Source of the DNA: Methylobacterium indicum
GTDB taxonomy: Bacteria > Pseudomonadota > Alphaproteobacteria > Rhizobiales > Beijerinckiaceae
Assembly: GCF_001043895.1 (NCBI RefSeq)
Contig: NZ_JTHF01000080.1
Span: 1 to 48,211 of the forward strand
DNA length: 48,211 bases
Reading direction: 5' to 3'
A program made the position numbers and the translations under genes. Positions 29,290 to 37,731 of the stretch are shown piece after piece. The notes beneath the pieces are model-generated. The model ran no database searches and was not told where the DNA came from. It worked only from the letters and a program-made list of their open reading frames with translations. The number at the start of each line of letters is the position of its first letter. The first letter of the stretch is position 1.

Positions 29290-30174
29290 GTGATCGTCTG
29301 CTTCGGCTCCCTCAACGCCGACCTCATCTTCCGCCTGCCCGAGGTTCCGCGCTCGGGCCAGACCCTGCTCGCCGACGACCTCGCCGTGCAGGCGGGCGGC
29401 AAGGGGGCGAACCAGGCGGTGGCGGCGGCCCGCGACGGAGCCGCGGTCGCGATGGTCGGCGCGGTCGGGAGCGACGCGCTGGCCGAGGTGGCCGTGTCGG
29501 GCCTGCGCGAGGCCGGGGCCGATACCGGCCGGGTCCGGGCGGTCGCGGCGGCGACGGGCTGCGCCTCGATCTGGATCGACGCGCAGGGCCGCAACCGGAT
29601 CGTGGTGGCGCTCGGCGCCAACGGGCACACGCGGGCGGACCAGGTCGCGGATGCCGACCTCGCCCGGGCGACGTCGCTGCTCTTGCAGATGGAGGTCGAC
29701 CCGGCCGAGACCACGGCGTTGCTGCGCCGCGCCCGGGCGCTCGGCCTGCGCAGCATCCTCAACCTCGCCCCGGCCCTGCCGCTCGATCTCGACACGATGC
29801 GCCTCGCCGGCCTCCTCGTCGTCAACGAGGACGAGGCGGAGGCGACCGCCGCGCGCCTCGGCTGCGCGCCGGAGGCCGCGGCCCTCCAGGCCGCCCTCGG
29901 CATCGACGTGGTGCGCACCCTCGGCGAGGCCGGCTCGGAGGCGGCGACGGAGAGCGGCGCCTGGCACGTTCCGGCCCGCGCGGTCGAGCCGGTCGACACC
30001 ACGGCGGCGGGGGATTGCTTCGTCGGCGTGCTCGCCGCGGCCCTCGACCGCGGCGCGCCGCTCCGCGCCGCGATGGAACGGGCGAGCGTCGCGGCCGCCC
30101 TCGCCTGCGGGCGGCGGGGCAGCCAGGCGAGCCTGCCCTGGCGGGAGGAGACCGACCGGGCGCTCGGGGCCTGA
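29290..30174 (+). CDS. PfkB-family carbohydrate kinase (ribokinase-like)
   Basis: A 294-residue sugar kinase. The N-terminal VIVCFGSLNADLIFRLPEVP and AGGKGANQAVAAARDGA are the ribokinase substrate-binding signature. PVDTTAAGDCFVGVLAAAL is the PfkB signature 2 with the catalytic Asp. Its likely substrate is ribose or another sugar; position alone does not decide. The GTG at 29290 has GGGGAG upstream and begins at the family start; the open frame to 29044 is not conserved. It ends exactly where the convergent oxidoreductase ends, both stops lying in one palindrome. Confidence 0.87.
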   Translation: MIVCFGSLNADLIFRLPEVPRSGQTLLADDLAVQAGGKGANQAVAAARDGAAVAMVGAVGSDALAEVAVSGLREAGADTGRVRAVAAATGCASIWIDAQGRNRIVVALGANGHTRADQVADADLARATSLLLQMEVDPAETTALLRRARALGLRSILNLAPALPLDLDTMRLAGLLVVNEDEAEATAARLGCAPEAAALQAALGIDVVRTLGEAGSEAATESGAWHVPARAVEPVDTTAAGDCFVGVLAAALDRGAPLRAAMERASVAAALACGRRGSQASLPWREETDRALGA

Positions 30175-30181
30175 TCAGGCC
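30168..30181. terminator. Perfect 14-bp palindrome spanning two abutting stop codons
   Basis: GGCCTGATCAGGCC is its own reverse complement. Its centre TGATCA is the stop of the kinase gene (TGA) directly followed by the stop of the convergent reductase gene (TCA read as TGA). It may act as a compact bidirectional end. No T-tract is present. Confidence 0.4.
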
Positions 30182-31131
30182 GGGCAGCACGCGGGGTCGG
30201 CCCGGACCGGAAAGGCGGTCTCGCGCGCCTTGATCAGCGCCACCACCGTGTCGTTGACCGGGGTCGGCACGCCGCAGCGGCGTCCGAGCCGGGGGATCGA
30301 TCCGTTGATGGCCTCGACCTCGCCGCGGCGCCCGGCCCGGTGGTCGAGCAGCATCGAGGGCCGGGCTGCCGGGATCTTGCCGCCGAGGCGGCGGATATGC
30401 GCGACCGGGTCGCCGACCTGCAGCGTCACGCCCATCGCGGCCGCCACGGCGATCGCCTCCTCGGCGCAGGCCCTCGCGACCTCCCAGGCATCCGGATCGG
30501 CCATCACCTCGCCGATGGTGAGGCCCGTCAGCGTCGTGGTGCCCGAGAAGGTGACGTTCATGATCAGCTTCTCCCACACCATCCGGCCGATGTCGTCGAA
30601 CAGGCTGACCTTGAACCCGGCCGAGTCCCAGATCGCCGCGGAGGCCTCCAGGCGCTCCCGCGAGAGTCCCGCAAGGGCGCCGAAGCGGATCATCTCGAGG
30701 CCGTTATGGTGCGCGTGGCCGGGCCCGCGCATCGAGGCGCCGAAGCCCCCGACCACGCCGACGGCGATCCGGTCGGGGTCGATGACGGCGGCGGCGACCT
30801 CCGGCGAGCCGAGCCCGTTCTGGATCGTCTGCACCACGGTCCCGGGGCCGATCAGGGGCGCTGCGCTCGCGGCGGCCGCCGCGACGTCGAAGGCCTTGGT
30901 GGCGACGATGACGAGGTCGCACGGGCCGATCCCCTCGGTCGTCGTGCCGGCGCCGGCCAGCCTCACGGTGCGGTCGCCGCTCGCGCCCTCGACCCGGAGG
31001 CCGTGCTCGCGCATCGCCGCCGCGTGGTCGGCCCAGAGCGTGACGGCATGGACCTCGTGGCCCGCGGAGGCCATCAGCGCCGCATAGACCGAGCCCATGG
31101 CGCCGCACCCGACGATCGCGACCTTCGCCAT
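30175..31131 (-). CDS. 2-dehydropantoate 2-reductase family protein
   Basis: A 318-residue NADPH-dependent oxidoreductase of the ApbA/PanE family. It starts with the Rossmann motif AKVAIVGCGAMGSVYAALM. VIVATKAFDV, VVQTIQNGLGSPE and the C-terminal segment WEKLIMNVTFSGTTTLTGLTIGEV carry the family's substrate-binding Lys/Asn pattern. True ketopantoate reduction (pantothenate synthesis) is possible, but such paralogues often work on other 2-oxoacids. The ATG at 31131 follows GGGGAGGGGACGGG. The gene is divergent from nikA. Confidence 0.85.
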   Translation of the reverse strand: MAKVAIVGCGAMGSVYAALMASAGHEVHAVTLWADHAAAMREHGLRVEGASGDRTVRLAGAGTTTEGIGPCDLVIVATKAFDVAAAAASAAPLIGPGTVVQTIQNGLGSPEVAAAVIDPDRIAVGVVGGFGASMRGPGHAHHNGLEMIRFGALAGLSRERLEASAAIWDSAGFKVSLFDDIGRMVWEKLIMNVTFSGTTTLTGLTIGEVMADPDAWEVARACAEEAIAVAAAMGVTLQVGDPVAHIRRLGGKIPAARPSMLLDHRAGRRGEVEAINGSIPRLGRRCGVPTPVNDTVVALIKARETAFPVRADPACCPA

Positions 31132-31247
31132 CCCGTCCCCTCCCCCGATGTCTCGTCCTTCGGGGCGTCGTCCGGTCCGGCGCGCCCGTCGCATTGGAGC
31201 ACGATCGACGGGTACGGCCAAACCCACGGGTTGCGGGCATACCGTCC

Positions 31248-31275
31248 TTGCCATTCGCGCCCGGTGCCGTATCAG
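31248..31275 (+). promoter_or_regulatory. Likely sigma-70 promoter of nikA
   Basis: TTGCCA (31248-31253), a 16-base spacer, and TATCAG (31270-31275) make a plausible -35/-10 pair. The predicted start is near 31282, inside the NikR-type operator, leaving a leader of about 35 bases before nikA. Confidence 0.45.
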
Positions 31276-31278
31276 GAC

Positions 31279-31306
31279 GTAGGAACTTTTCGCGTGTTCG
31301 TCATAC
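31279..31306 (+). promoter_or_regulatory. NikR-type operator in front of nikA
   Basis: GTAGGA-N16-TCATAC matches the NikR dyad GTATGA-N16-TCATAC in 11 of 12 positions with the exact spacer. It overlaps the predicted transcription start and ends 10 bases before the nikA ATG, so occupancy should block initiation. The operon it controls ends with a nikR homologue, as expected for autoregulation. Confidence 0.7.
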
Positions 31307-31316
31307 CCGGGGCCCG

Positions 31317-32900
31317 ATGTCAAAGCCGGCGATCCGTGTTCAGGTCCGCTCCGCGCTGCTGGCCCTCGCCCTGTTCGCCGCTCCGGCCGCGGCGCAGCAG
31401 CTCACCACGGCCTGGCCGAGCAATGTCGGGCCGCTGAACCCGCATCTCTACGCCCCCAACCAGATGTTCGCCCAGGCGAGCGTCTACGAGCCGCTGGTGA
31501 AGTACCGGGCCGACGGCACGGTCGAGCCCTGGCTCGCCACCGCCTGGACGGTCTCGCCGGACGGGCTCACCTACGACTTCACCCTGCGCCCCGGCGTGAC
31601 CTTCAGCGACGGCACGCCCTTCGACGCGCCGGCCGTGAAGGCGAATTTCGACGCGATCCTCGCCAACCGGGCCCGTCACGCCTGGCTCGACCTCGCCCGG
31701 CAGATCGACCGGACCGAGGTCACCGGGCCGCTCGCCGTCCGCCTCGTGCTGAAGGCCCCGCACGCGCCGACGCTCAACGAGCTCTCGCTGCCGCGGCCGT
31801 TCCGCTTCGTCTCCCCGGCCGCCATGAAGGCGGGCGGCACCACGGCGGGCGGGATCGCGGCCCCCGTCGGCACGGGCCCCTGGAGGCTCGTCGAGACCCT
31901 GCTCGGCGTCTCGGACACGTTCGCCGCCAACCCGACCTACTGGGGCGAGAAGCCCGGCTTCGCGCGCCTCGTCGTCAAGGTGATCCCGGACCCCAACACC
32001 CGGGCCATCGCGCTGCAGACCGGCGAGGTCGACCTGATCACCGGTGCCGCCGGCCTGATTCCGTCCGAGGCCTTCCTGCGCCTGCGCGACCAGGCGCCGG
32101 CCTTCTCGGCCGCGCTCTCGCCGCCGCTGGCGACCCGGGTGCTGGCGCTCAATTCGGCGCGCGCCCCGACCGACGACCTGGCCGTCCGCCGCGCGATCAA
32201 CCGGGCGGTCGATAAGGACACCCTGGTGCGCACGGTCCTCGACGGGCTCGAGCCCCGCGCCGACTTCCTGTTCGGACGAGACGTCCCCGATGCCGATGCC
32301 GGTCTCACCCCCTACGGCTTCGACCGGGCGGCGGCCGAAACGCTCCTCGACGCGGCCGGCTGGGTCCGGGGCCGCGACGGCGCGCGGGCGAAGGACGGCC
32401 GGCCGCTCGCGGTCGAGCTCGCCTTCGTCGGCACCAACGCCCAGCAGAAGGCCATCGCCGAGGTGGTCCAGGCCGACCTCGCCCGGATCGGCATCGCGGT
32501 GCGGCTCGTCGGCGAGGAGGAGAGCGCGATCCTCGCCCGCCAGAAGGACGGGCGCTTCGGCCTGATCTTCGGCGAGACCTGGGGCCCGCCCTACGATCCG
32601 GCCTCCTTCGTCAGCGCCATGCGGGCGCCCTCCCACGCCGACTACCAGGCGCAGAAGGGCCTGCCCGACAAGCCGATGATCGACGCCACCATCACGGCGG
32701 CGCTCGCCGCCACCGATCCGCAGGAGCGCCGCCGCCTCTACGGCCGCGTCCTCACCGCCCTGCACGAGGCGGCGGTCTACCTGCCGATCTCCTCGGCGGT
32801 GGCGATCGAGGTCCACCGCCCGACCGTGACCGGCGTGCGCTTCGGCGCCACCCTCAACGAGATCCCGTTCGCGGCGATGCGCCCGGGACCGGGCCGCTGA
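31317..32900 (+). CDS. nikA: Nickel/metallophore ABC transporter substrate-binding protein
   Basis: A 527-residue periplasmic binding protein with a Sec signal peptide ([14 protein letters not shown]). It aligns end to end with E. coli Nik[34 protein letters not shown]. The pocket residues for the Ni-histidine complex are conserved: Arg and Trp of [14 protein letters not shown] (E. coli R97, W100), Arg of LPRPFRFV (R137), Trp and Tyr of TWGPPYDP (W398, Y402), and the only protein nickel ligand His of APSHADYQ (H416). So uptake of Ni bound to two histidines or a similar metallophore is expected. The start ATG lies just behind a NikR-type operator. The stop overlaps nikB by one base. Confidence 0.95.
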   Translation: MSKPAIRVQVRSALLALALFAAPAAAQQLTTAWPSNVGPLNPHLYAPNQMFAQASVYEPLVKYRADGTVEPWLATAWTVSPDGLTYDFTLRPGVTFSDGTPFDAPAVKANFDAILANRARHAWLDLARQIDRTEVTGPLAVRLVLKAPHAPTLNELSLPRPFRFVSPAAMKAGGTTAGGIAAPVGTGPWRLVETLLGVSDTFAANPTYWGEKPGFARLVVKVIPDPNTRAIALQTGEVDLITGAAGLIPSEAFLRLRDQAPAFSAALSPPLATRVLALNSARAPTDDLAVRRAINRAVDKDTLVRTVLDGLEPRADFLFGRDVPDADAGLTPYGFDRAAAETLLDAAGWVRGRDGARAKDGRPLAVELAFVGTNAQQKAIAEVVQADLARIGIAVRLVGEEESAILARQKDGRFGLIFGETWGPPYDPASFVSAMRAPSHADYQAQKGLPDKPMIDATITAALAATDPQERRRLYGRVLTALHEAAVYLPISSAVAIEVHRPTVTGVRFGATLNEIPFAAMRPGPGR

Positions 32901-33841
32901 TGCCGCGCTTCGTCCTCGCCCGCCTCGCGCTGATCCCGCCGATGCTGCTCGGCGTCTCGCTCCTCGTCTTCGTGATGCTGCGGGTCGGGCCGGGCGACCC
33001 GGCGCTCGACTACCTGCGCCTGTCGCAGGTGCCGCCGACCGACGCGGCGCTCGCCGATGCCCGATCGATGCTCGGCCTCGACCGTCCCTTCGCGGTCCAG
33101 TACCTCGACTGGCTGTGTCGGGCGCTCCAGGGCGATTTCGGCCTCTCCTACGCCACCCGCCGGCCAGTGCTGCCGGAACTCCTCGGCTACCTACCGGCGA
33201 CGCTCGAACTCGCCGGGACGGCGCTCGTCGTCAGCCTGGCCTTGAGCTTGCCGCTCGGCGCCTGGGCGGCGGCGCATCGCGACGGCTGGCAGGACCGGCT
33301 GGTGCGGGGGATCGCGGTGCTGGGCGTCTCGCTGCCGAACTTCTGGGTCGCCTTCCTGCTCGTCGTCGTCTTCTCGGTCACGCTCGGCTGGCTGCCGGCG
33401 ATGGGCCGCGGCGGGGCCGCCCACCTGGCGATGCCGGCGCTCGCCATCGGCCTGATGTCGCTCTCGGTGAATGCCCGGCTCCTGCGGGCGAGCATGCTGG
33501 AGGCGGGCCGCGGGCGCCACGTCCTCTACGCCCGCCTGCGCGGCCTCTCCGAGGGCGCGGTGGCGCGCCGGCACGTCTTCCGCAACGCGCTCGTGCCGGT
33601 CGTCACCGCCACCGGCATGCATGTCGGCGAACTCCTGGGTGGGGCCCTCGTGGTCGAGACGATCTTTTCCTGGCCGGGCGTCGGCCGCTACGCGGTCTCG
33701 GCGATCTACGACCGCGACTATCCGGTGATCCAGTGCTTCACCCTGGTGATGACGGTGGTGTTCGTGCTGTGCAACCTCGCGGTGGACCTGGCCTATGCCT
33801 GGCTCGACCCGCGCCTGCGCCTCGGCCAGGAAGCCGCGTGA
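32900..33841 (+). CDS. nikB: Nickel ABC transporter permease
   Basis: A 313-residue inner-membrane permease of the DppB/NikB class with about six membrane segments. It starts with the family [20 protein letters not shown], has [20 protein letters not shown] in the periplasmic loop, and the EAA loop near [22 protein letters not shown] that docks the ATPases. It overlaps nikA by one base (TGATG) and nikC by four (GTGA), showing tight coupling. Confidence 0.95.
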   Translation: MPRFVLARLALIPPMLLGVSLLVFVMLRVGPGDPALDYLRLSQVPPTDAALADARSMLGLDRPFAVQYLDWLCRALQGDFGLSYATRRPVLPELLGYLPATLELAGTALVVSLALSLPLGAWAAAHRDGWQDRLVRGIAVLGVSLPNFWVAFLLVVVFSVTLGWLPAMGRGGAAHLAMPALAIGLMSLSVNARLLRASMLEAGRGRHVLYARLRGLSEGAVARRHVFRNALVPVVTATGMHVGELLGGALVVETIFSWPGVGRYAVSAIYDRDYPVIQCFTLVMTVVFVLCNLAVDLAYAWLDPRLRLGQEAA

Positions 33842-34686
33842 GACCCGCCGTGCTCGCCTCCCGCCCAGCCGCCTCCCACGCGATCATCGCGGCGGGCACC
33901 CTCGCCGGAGGCTTCCTGCTGCTGGCGCTGCTCGGCCCCCTGATCGCGCCGCACGACCCCCTGGCGGTCGACCTCGCCCACCGCTTCGCGCCGGCGAGCC
34001 CAACCCATCCCCTCGGCACCGACCATCTCGGCCGCGACATCCTCTCGCGCCTCGTCGCCGGGGCGCGCACGACCCTCGGCGCGGTGCTGGTGGTGCTGGC
34101 CCTCGTCCTGAGCCTCGGCCTCGCGGTCGGGGGGCTCGCCGGGATGCTCGGCGGCCGGCTCGACACAGCCTTGATGCGGCTCTGCGACGTCTTCCTCACG
34201 GTGCCGACCTTCGTGCTGGCGCTGTTCATGATCGGGGCGCTCGGCACCGGGCTCGCCAACGTGGTGGCGGCGATCGCGCTGTCGCACTGGGCCTGGTACG
34301 CCCGGATCGTGCGGGGCCTGGTGCTGGAGCTGAAGACCCGCGACTACGTGCTCGCCGCGCGGATCGCCGGGGCGCCGCGGCGGGCGATCTTTTTCGAGCA
34401 CATCCTGCCGGGAGTGGTGCCGTCGCTCGCCGCGCTCGCCACCCTGGATATCGGCCACATGGCGCTCCACGTCGCCGGCCTGTCCTTCCTCGGGCTCGGG
34501 GTGCAGCCGCCGACGCCGGAATGGGGCGTGATGATCAACGACGCCCGCGCCTTCTTCTGGACCCGGCCGCTCCTCGTCGTCTGGCCGGGCCTCGCCATCG
34601 CGCTCGCGGTGCTGGCCTTCAACCGGCTGGGCGACGCGCTCCGCGACCGGCTCGATCCGGCGCTCACCGCGGAGCGGGGCCTGTGA
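33838..34686 (+). CDS. nikC: Nickel ABC transporter permease
   Basis: A 282-residue permease of the DppC/NikC class. The [20 protein letters not shown] and [20 protein letters not shown] signature of oligopeptide/nickel permeases is intact, as is the coupling-helix region [20 protein letters not shown]. The start is the GTG at 33838 overlapping the nikB stop; a GTG at 33850 is an alternative. Confidence 0.94.
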   Translation: MRPAVLASRPAASHAIIAAGTLAGGFLLLALLGPLIAPHDPLAVDLAHRFAPASPTHPLGTDHLGRDILSRLVAGARTTLGAVLVVLALVLSLGLAVGGLAGMLGGRLDTALMRLCDVFLTVPTFVLALFMIGALGTGLANVVAAIALSHWAWYARIVRGLVLELKTRDYVLAARIAGAPRRAIFFEHILPGVVPSLAALATLDIGHMALHVAGLSFLGLGVQPPTPEWGVMINDARAFFWTRPLLVVWPGLAIALAVLAFNRLGDALRDRLDPALTAERGL

Positions 34687-35489
34687 GCGCCCGCACGCTG
34701 CGGGCCGAGGGCCTGTCGGTCGAGACCTGGTGCAAGCCCCGGCACGAGACCCGGGCCGGCCGCGAGCCGGTGCCGCTGGTGCGCGCGGCCGGCCTCGACC
34801 TCGTCACCGGCGAGGTCCTGGCCCTCGTCGGCGCCAGCGGGTCGGGCAAGTCGCTGGCCTGCGCGGCCCTCCTCGGCGTGCTGCCGCCGGGCACCCGGTC
34901 GAGCGGCGGGCGGATCCTCCTCGACGGCATCGAGGCGGATCCGGCGGCGTTGCGCGGCCGGGCGGTCGCGACCGTGCTCCAGGCGCCGCGCACCGCCTTC
35001 AACCCGCTGCGCACCCTCGCCGACCACGCCGCCGAGACCCTGGCGGTGGCGGGAATCCGCGGCGGGGCCGCCGGGACGGCGATGCGGGAGGCCTTCGCGG
35101 CGGTCGGGCTCGGCGACGATCCCCGCGTGCCGGGCCTGCATCCGTTCCAGCTCTCCGGCGGGATGCTGCAGCGGGCGATGATCGCGCTGGCGCTGATGTC
35201 CGGCGCGCCCTTCCTCGTCGCCGACGAGCCGACCACCGACCTCGACCTCGTCGCCCAGAAGCGCATCCTCGACCTCCTCGCCGGGCTGGTGCGGGCCCGC
35301 GGCCTCGGGCTCCTGATCGTCACCCACGACCTCGGCGTCGTCGCCCGCCTCGCCGACCGGATGGCGGTGATGGAGGCCGGACGGATCGTCGAGGCCGGTC
35401 CCGTCGCGCGGGTCTTCGCCGCGCCGGCCGCGCCGTCGACGCGAGCGCTCCTCGCCGCCCACCGGGCCCTGCACGGGGAGCCGGCATGA
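34683..35489 (+). CDS. nikD: Nickel ABC transporter ATP-binding protein
   Basis: A 268-residue ABC ATPase. Walker A is GASGSGKSLACAAL, the signature is LSGGMLQRAMIALALM, Walker B is PFLVADEPTTDLD, and the switch His is in LIVTHDLGVVARLADRM. It has a longer first loop than E. coli NikD (residues of about 13-30, rich in Arg/Pro). The GTG start overlaps the nikC stop (GTGA) and the end overlaps nikE by four bases. Confidence 0.94.
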   Translation: MSARTLRAEGLSVETWCKPRHETRAGREPVPLVRAAGLDLVTGEVLALVGASGSGKSLACAALLGVLPPGTRSSGGRILLDGIEADPAALRGRAVATVLQAPRTAFNPLRTLADHAAETLAVAGIRGGAAGTAMREAFAAVGLGDDPRVPGLHPFQLSGGMLQRAMIALALMSGAPFLVADEPTTDLDLVAQKRILDLLAGLVRARGLGLLIVTHDLGVVARLADRMAVMEAGRIVEAGPVARVFAAPAAPSTRALLAAHRALHGEPA

Positions 35490-36265
35490 CGGCCCTGCTG
35501 ACGGCCCGGGGGCTCGGCCACTCCTATCCGGGCCCCGGCGCGCGTCGCACCGTGCTCGCGGGCATCGACCTCGCCCTCGTGGAGGGCGAGTGCGTCGCCC
35601 TGATCGGCCGCAGCGGCTCGGGCAAGAGCACGCTCGCCCGCCTGCTTCTCGGGCTCGAGCCGGCCGAGGCCGGCGAGGTGCTGTTTCGCGGGACGCCCCT
35701 GTCCCGCCTCGACCGGGCCGGGTGGCGGGCCGTCCGGGCCGCGATCCAGATGGTGCTCCAGGACCCGCTCTCGGCGGTCAACCCGCGCCACCCGGTCGGC
35801 CGGATCGTCGCCGAGCCGCTACGCCACCTGACCGGCCTGTCCGCTCCCGAACGGCAGGCGCGGGTGGAGGAGGTGCTGGCGACGGTCGGCCTCGACCCCG
35901 CCGTGGCCCTGCGGCTCCCGGGACAGCTCTCCGGCGGGCAGGTGCAGCGGGTGGGCCTCGCCCGGGCGCTCGCCACGCGGCCGGCCCTGGTCGTCCTCGA
36001 CGAGGCGGTCTCGAACCTCGATGCGCCGCGCCAGGTCGAGATCCTCGATCATCTCGCGGCCCTGCGCCGCCGGCACGGCACCGCCTTCCTGCTCGTCACC
36101 CACGACGTGCGGCTGGCGCGCCGCTTCGCCGACCGGATCGTGGTGCTGGGTGACGGGCGGATCGTCGACGCCTCGCCGTGCCGACCGGTCCTCTCGCTCA
36201 CCCATCCGGCGGCGCGCGAACTCCTCGACGCGGTCCTGCCGGCCGAGCCCGCGGAGGCGCGCTGA
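35486..36265 (+). CDS. nikE: Nickel ABC transporter ATP-binding protein
   Basis: A 259-residue ABC ATPase, partner of NikD. Walker A is GRSGSGKSTLARLLLG, the Q-loop is IQMVLQDPLSAVNPR (family-typical), the signature is LSGGQVQRVGLARALA, and Walker B is LVVLDEAVSNLD. The start ATG overlaps the nikD stop (ATGA). It lacks the C-terminal substrate-specific extension of oligopeptide transporter ATPases, as is normal for NikE. Its stop overlaps the nikR start by one base. Confidence 0.95.
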   Translation: MTALLTARGLGHSYPGPGARRTVLAGIDLALVEGECVALIGRSGSGKSTLARLLLGLEPAEAGEVLFRGTPLSRLDRAGWRAVRAAIQMVLQDPLSAVNPRHPVGRIVAEPLRHLTGLSAPERQARVEEVLATVGLDPAVALRLPGQLSGGQVQRVGLARALATRPALVVLDEAVSNLDAPRQVEILDHLAALRRRHGTAFLLVTHDVRLARRFADRIVVLGDGRIVDASPCRPVLSLTHPAARELLDAVLPAEPAEAR

Positions 36266-36726
36266 TGCAGCGGATCACCGTCACCCTCGATCCCGGCCTC
36301 GTGGCGGAGGTCGACCGGATCGCGACGCTGCGCGGCTATGCCGGCCGCTCGGAGGCGATGCGCGACCTCCTGCGGCGCGGCCTCGCCGAGGCGCGCCGCC
36401 AGCTCGATCCCGACCTCTCCTGCGTGGCGACCTTCGGCTTCGTCGCCGAGGCGGGGGTGCGCGACCTCGGCCAGCGCCTCGCCGAGATCCAGCAGCGTCG
36501 CCACGACCTCGTGATCGCCCAGGTCCAGACTCCCCTCGACCACGACGCCAGCCTGCACACGCTGATGCTGCGCGGCCGCGCCCGCGACATCCTCGCCTTC
36601 GCCGACGAGGTCGCGACCCAGCGCGGCATCCGCCACGACAGCCTCTCGCTGATCCCCGCCCGGATCGAGCTCGACGACCACGGCCACGGCCCGGAGCCGC
36701 ATCCGCACGAGCACATCCGGACGTGA
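36265..36726 (+). CDS. nikR: NikR-like ribbon-helix-helix regulator without canonical Ni ligands
   Basis: A 153-residue RHH-ACT regulator. The DNA-binding ribbon MQRITVTLDPGLVAEVD keeps the contact residues R3, T5 and T7, and GYAGRSEAMRDLLRRG is the family helix. The C-terminal ACT domain aligns well (RHDLVIAQVQ, TPLDHD, FADEVATQRGIRHDSL). Yet the four classical nickel ligands of E. coli NikR (H76, H87, H89, C95) align with Q77, Q88, P90 and S96 here. A His-rich tail (DDHGHGPEPHPHEH, from residue 137) is extra. So this is surely NikR by descent and gene order, but its metal sensing must differ. It ends the nikABCDE operon with a one-base overlap. Confidence 0.88.
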   Translation: MQRITVTLDPGLVAEVDRIATLRGYAGRSEAMRDLLRRGLAEARRQLDPDLSCVATFGFVAEAGVRDLGQRLAEIQQRRHDLVIAQVQTPLDHDASLHTLMLRGRARDILAFADEVATQRGIRHDSLSLIPARIELDDHGHGPEPHPHEHIRT

Positions 36727-37217
36727 GCCCCTTTCGCCGGGCCCGGGGGCCAGGGGCGGAATCGAACGGATCGATCGAGCCGGCTCGGGCATTTTCCGAC
36801 GAAGTGGCCACCGGTTCGTCGATAGAAAATGCGGCAGGACCGATGATCGAGAGCAGCGCCAGGTTGCAAAGCGATCGGGCGCTGCTCTCGACGCTCGCCT
36901 CGCCGAGGACATCGCCGGGGCTCCGGCCCATATCGGATGCGGTAAGCCGACCTCGATTGCGCCCGCCGGCACGCCACTTACGCGGAACTCGGACCGGCGA
37001 AAGGTCTGCGCCTCGGCCAGGTCCGACGGGGTCGGGCAGTCGCACGAGAGGCAGAGCCGAGACGCGAACGTCCGCGCCGCGCCGCCGCGGTCGATCGAAC
37101 ACCGCCAAAGCCACCATCGCGAAGGAACATCGCCGCAGGAGGCGATGCCCTGAAGGAACGAAACTGCGCGGCCGGCATTCCTCATGCCAGCCAGCTTGGC
37201 CTTAAGGACTACAGCCC
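36727..37217. other. Gene-free stretch between nikR and DUF3309, with repeat copy A
   Basis: About 490 bases without a supported gene; minus-strand frames are Arg-rich shadows. It holds one copy of the MITE-like repeat (36787-36889). Its right part forms a perfect 14-base inverted repeat at 36847-36860 and 36878-36891. This hairpin could end the nik transcript, but no T-run follows. Confidence 0.45.
36787..36889. repeat. MITE-like repeat, copy A
   Basis: Starts GGCATTTTCCGACGAAGTGG and includes the hairpin TTCGTCG/CGACGAA, then GGTTGCAAAGCGATCGGG and a GCTCT end. It shares its order of blocks with copies at 38613-38708 and 47151-47262. The flanking CTAG is not intact here, so this is an older copy. 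Confidence 0.6.
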
Positions 37218-37376
37218 ATGACGCTCCTGATCGTCCTCATCCTGCTCATCCTGCTCTTCGGTGGCGGCGGCAGCTTCTACGGTGGCGGCCGCTACCGGAC
37301 GGGCGGCCTCGGCATCGGCGGCATCCTCCTCATCATCCTGATCGTGCTCCTGCTCACCGGCCGGCTGACCATCTGA
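37218..37376 (+). CDS. DUF3309 family small membrane protein
   Basis: A 52-residue protein with two hydrophobic helices (LLIVLILLILLF and GGILLIILIVLLLTGRL) joined by a Gly/Tyr/Arg linker (GGGGSFYGGGRYRTGGLG). The pattern and length match DUF3309, common in alphaproteobacteria. The function is unknown; a membrane-hairpin stress protein is plausible but unproven. It is too short for standard ORF thresholds. Confidence 0.85.
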   Translation: MTLLIVLILLILLFGGGGSFYGGGRYRTGGLGIGGILLIILIVLLLTGRLTI

Positions 37377-37390
37377 TCCCTCCCGCCGGC

Positions 37391-37422
37391 CACCCGCCGC
37401 GGCTCGACCCTCGCGGCGGGTG
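37391..37422 (+). terminator. Perfect 11-bp hairpin after the DUF3309 gene
   Basis: CACCCGCCGCG (37391-37401) pairs with CGCGGCGGGTG (37412-37422) around a 10-base loop, 14 bases after the stop. There is no T-tract beyond ATT. Confidence 0.55.
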
Positions 37423-37731
37423 ATTCCGGTCGCCATGGACCTCAGGGACCAGGTGTACGGTTCCGGGACGTGCCGGTGAGCCGATCGGCTTCCATTGGCC
37501 GCCTGTCCGATCGGACAGCACAGGGAAGAACGTCCGCAGAACATCCTTCGGGAGGCTGTTCGGGATCTTTCGCACCGATCGGTAGCTTTCGCTCCCGCTC
37601 CGTCGCTCCGGCGGGCGCCTCCGCATATACTCTAAAAACTCCAAATCATTAGGTTGCAATACATTTCAATGACGACCACGACAAGGCTCGAACCCGCGAT
37701 CCGCCACTTGAAAACCAATTGAAGTGTGCGA
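37423..37731. other. Gene-free stretch with a 16-bp palindrome and a tRNA-like fragment
   Basis: No gene is supported in these ~309 bases. CTGTCCGATCGGACAG (37503-37518) is a perfect palindrome. From about 37620 the DNA turns AT-rich. On the minus strand at 37681-37702, GCGGGTTCGAGCC resembles a tRNA T-arm next to an integrase pseudogene, but no full cloverleaf forms. It could be a worn attachment site. Confidence 0.35.

Noticed and set aside
27679..29967. 762-codon minus-strand ORF
   Set aside because: Lies opposite the zinc peptidase and kinase genes, which have clear catalytic motifs; typical high-GC antisense frame.
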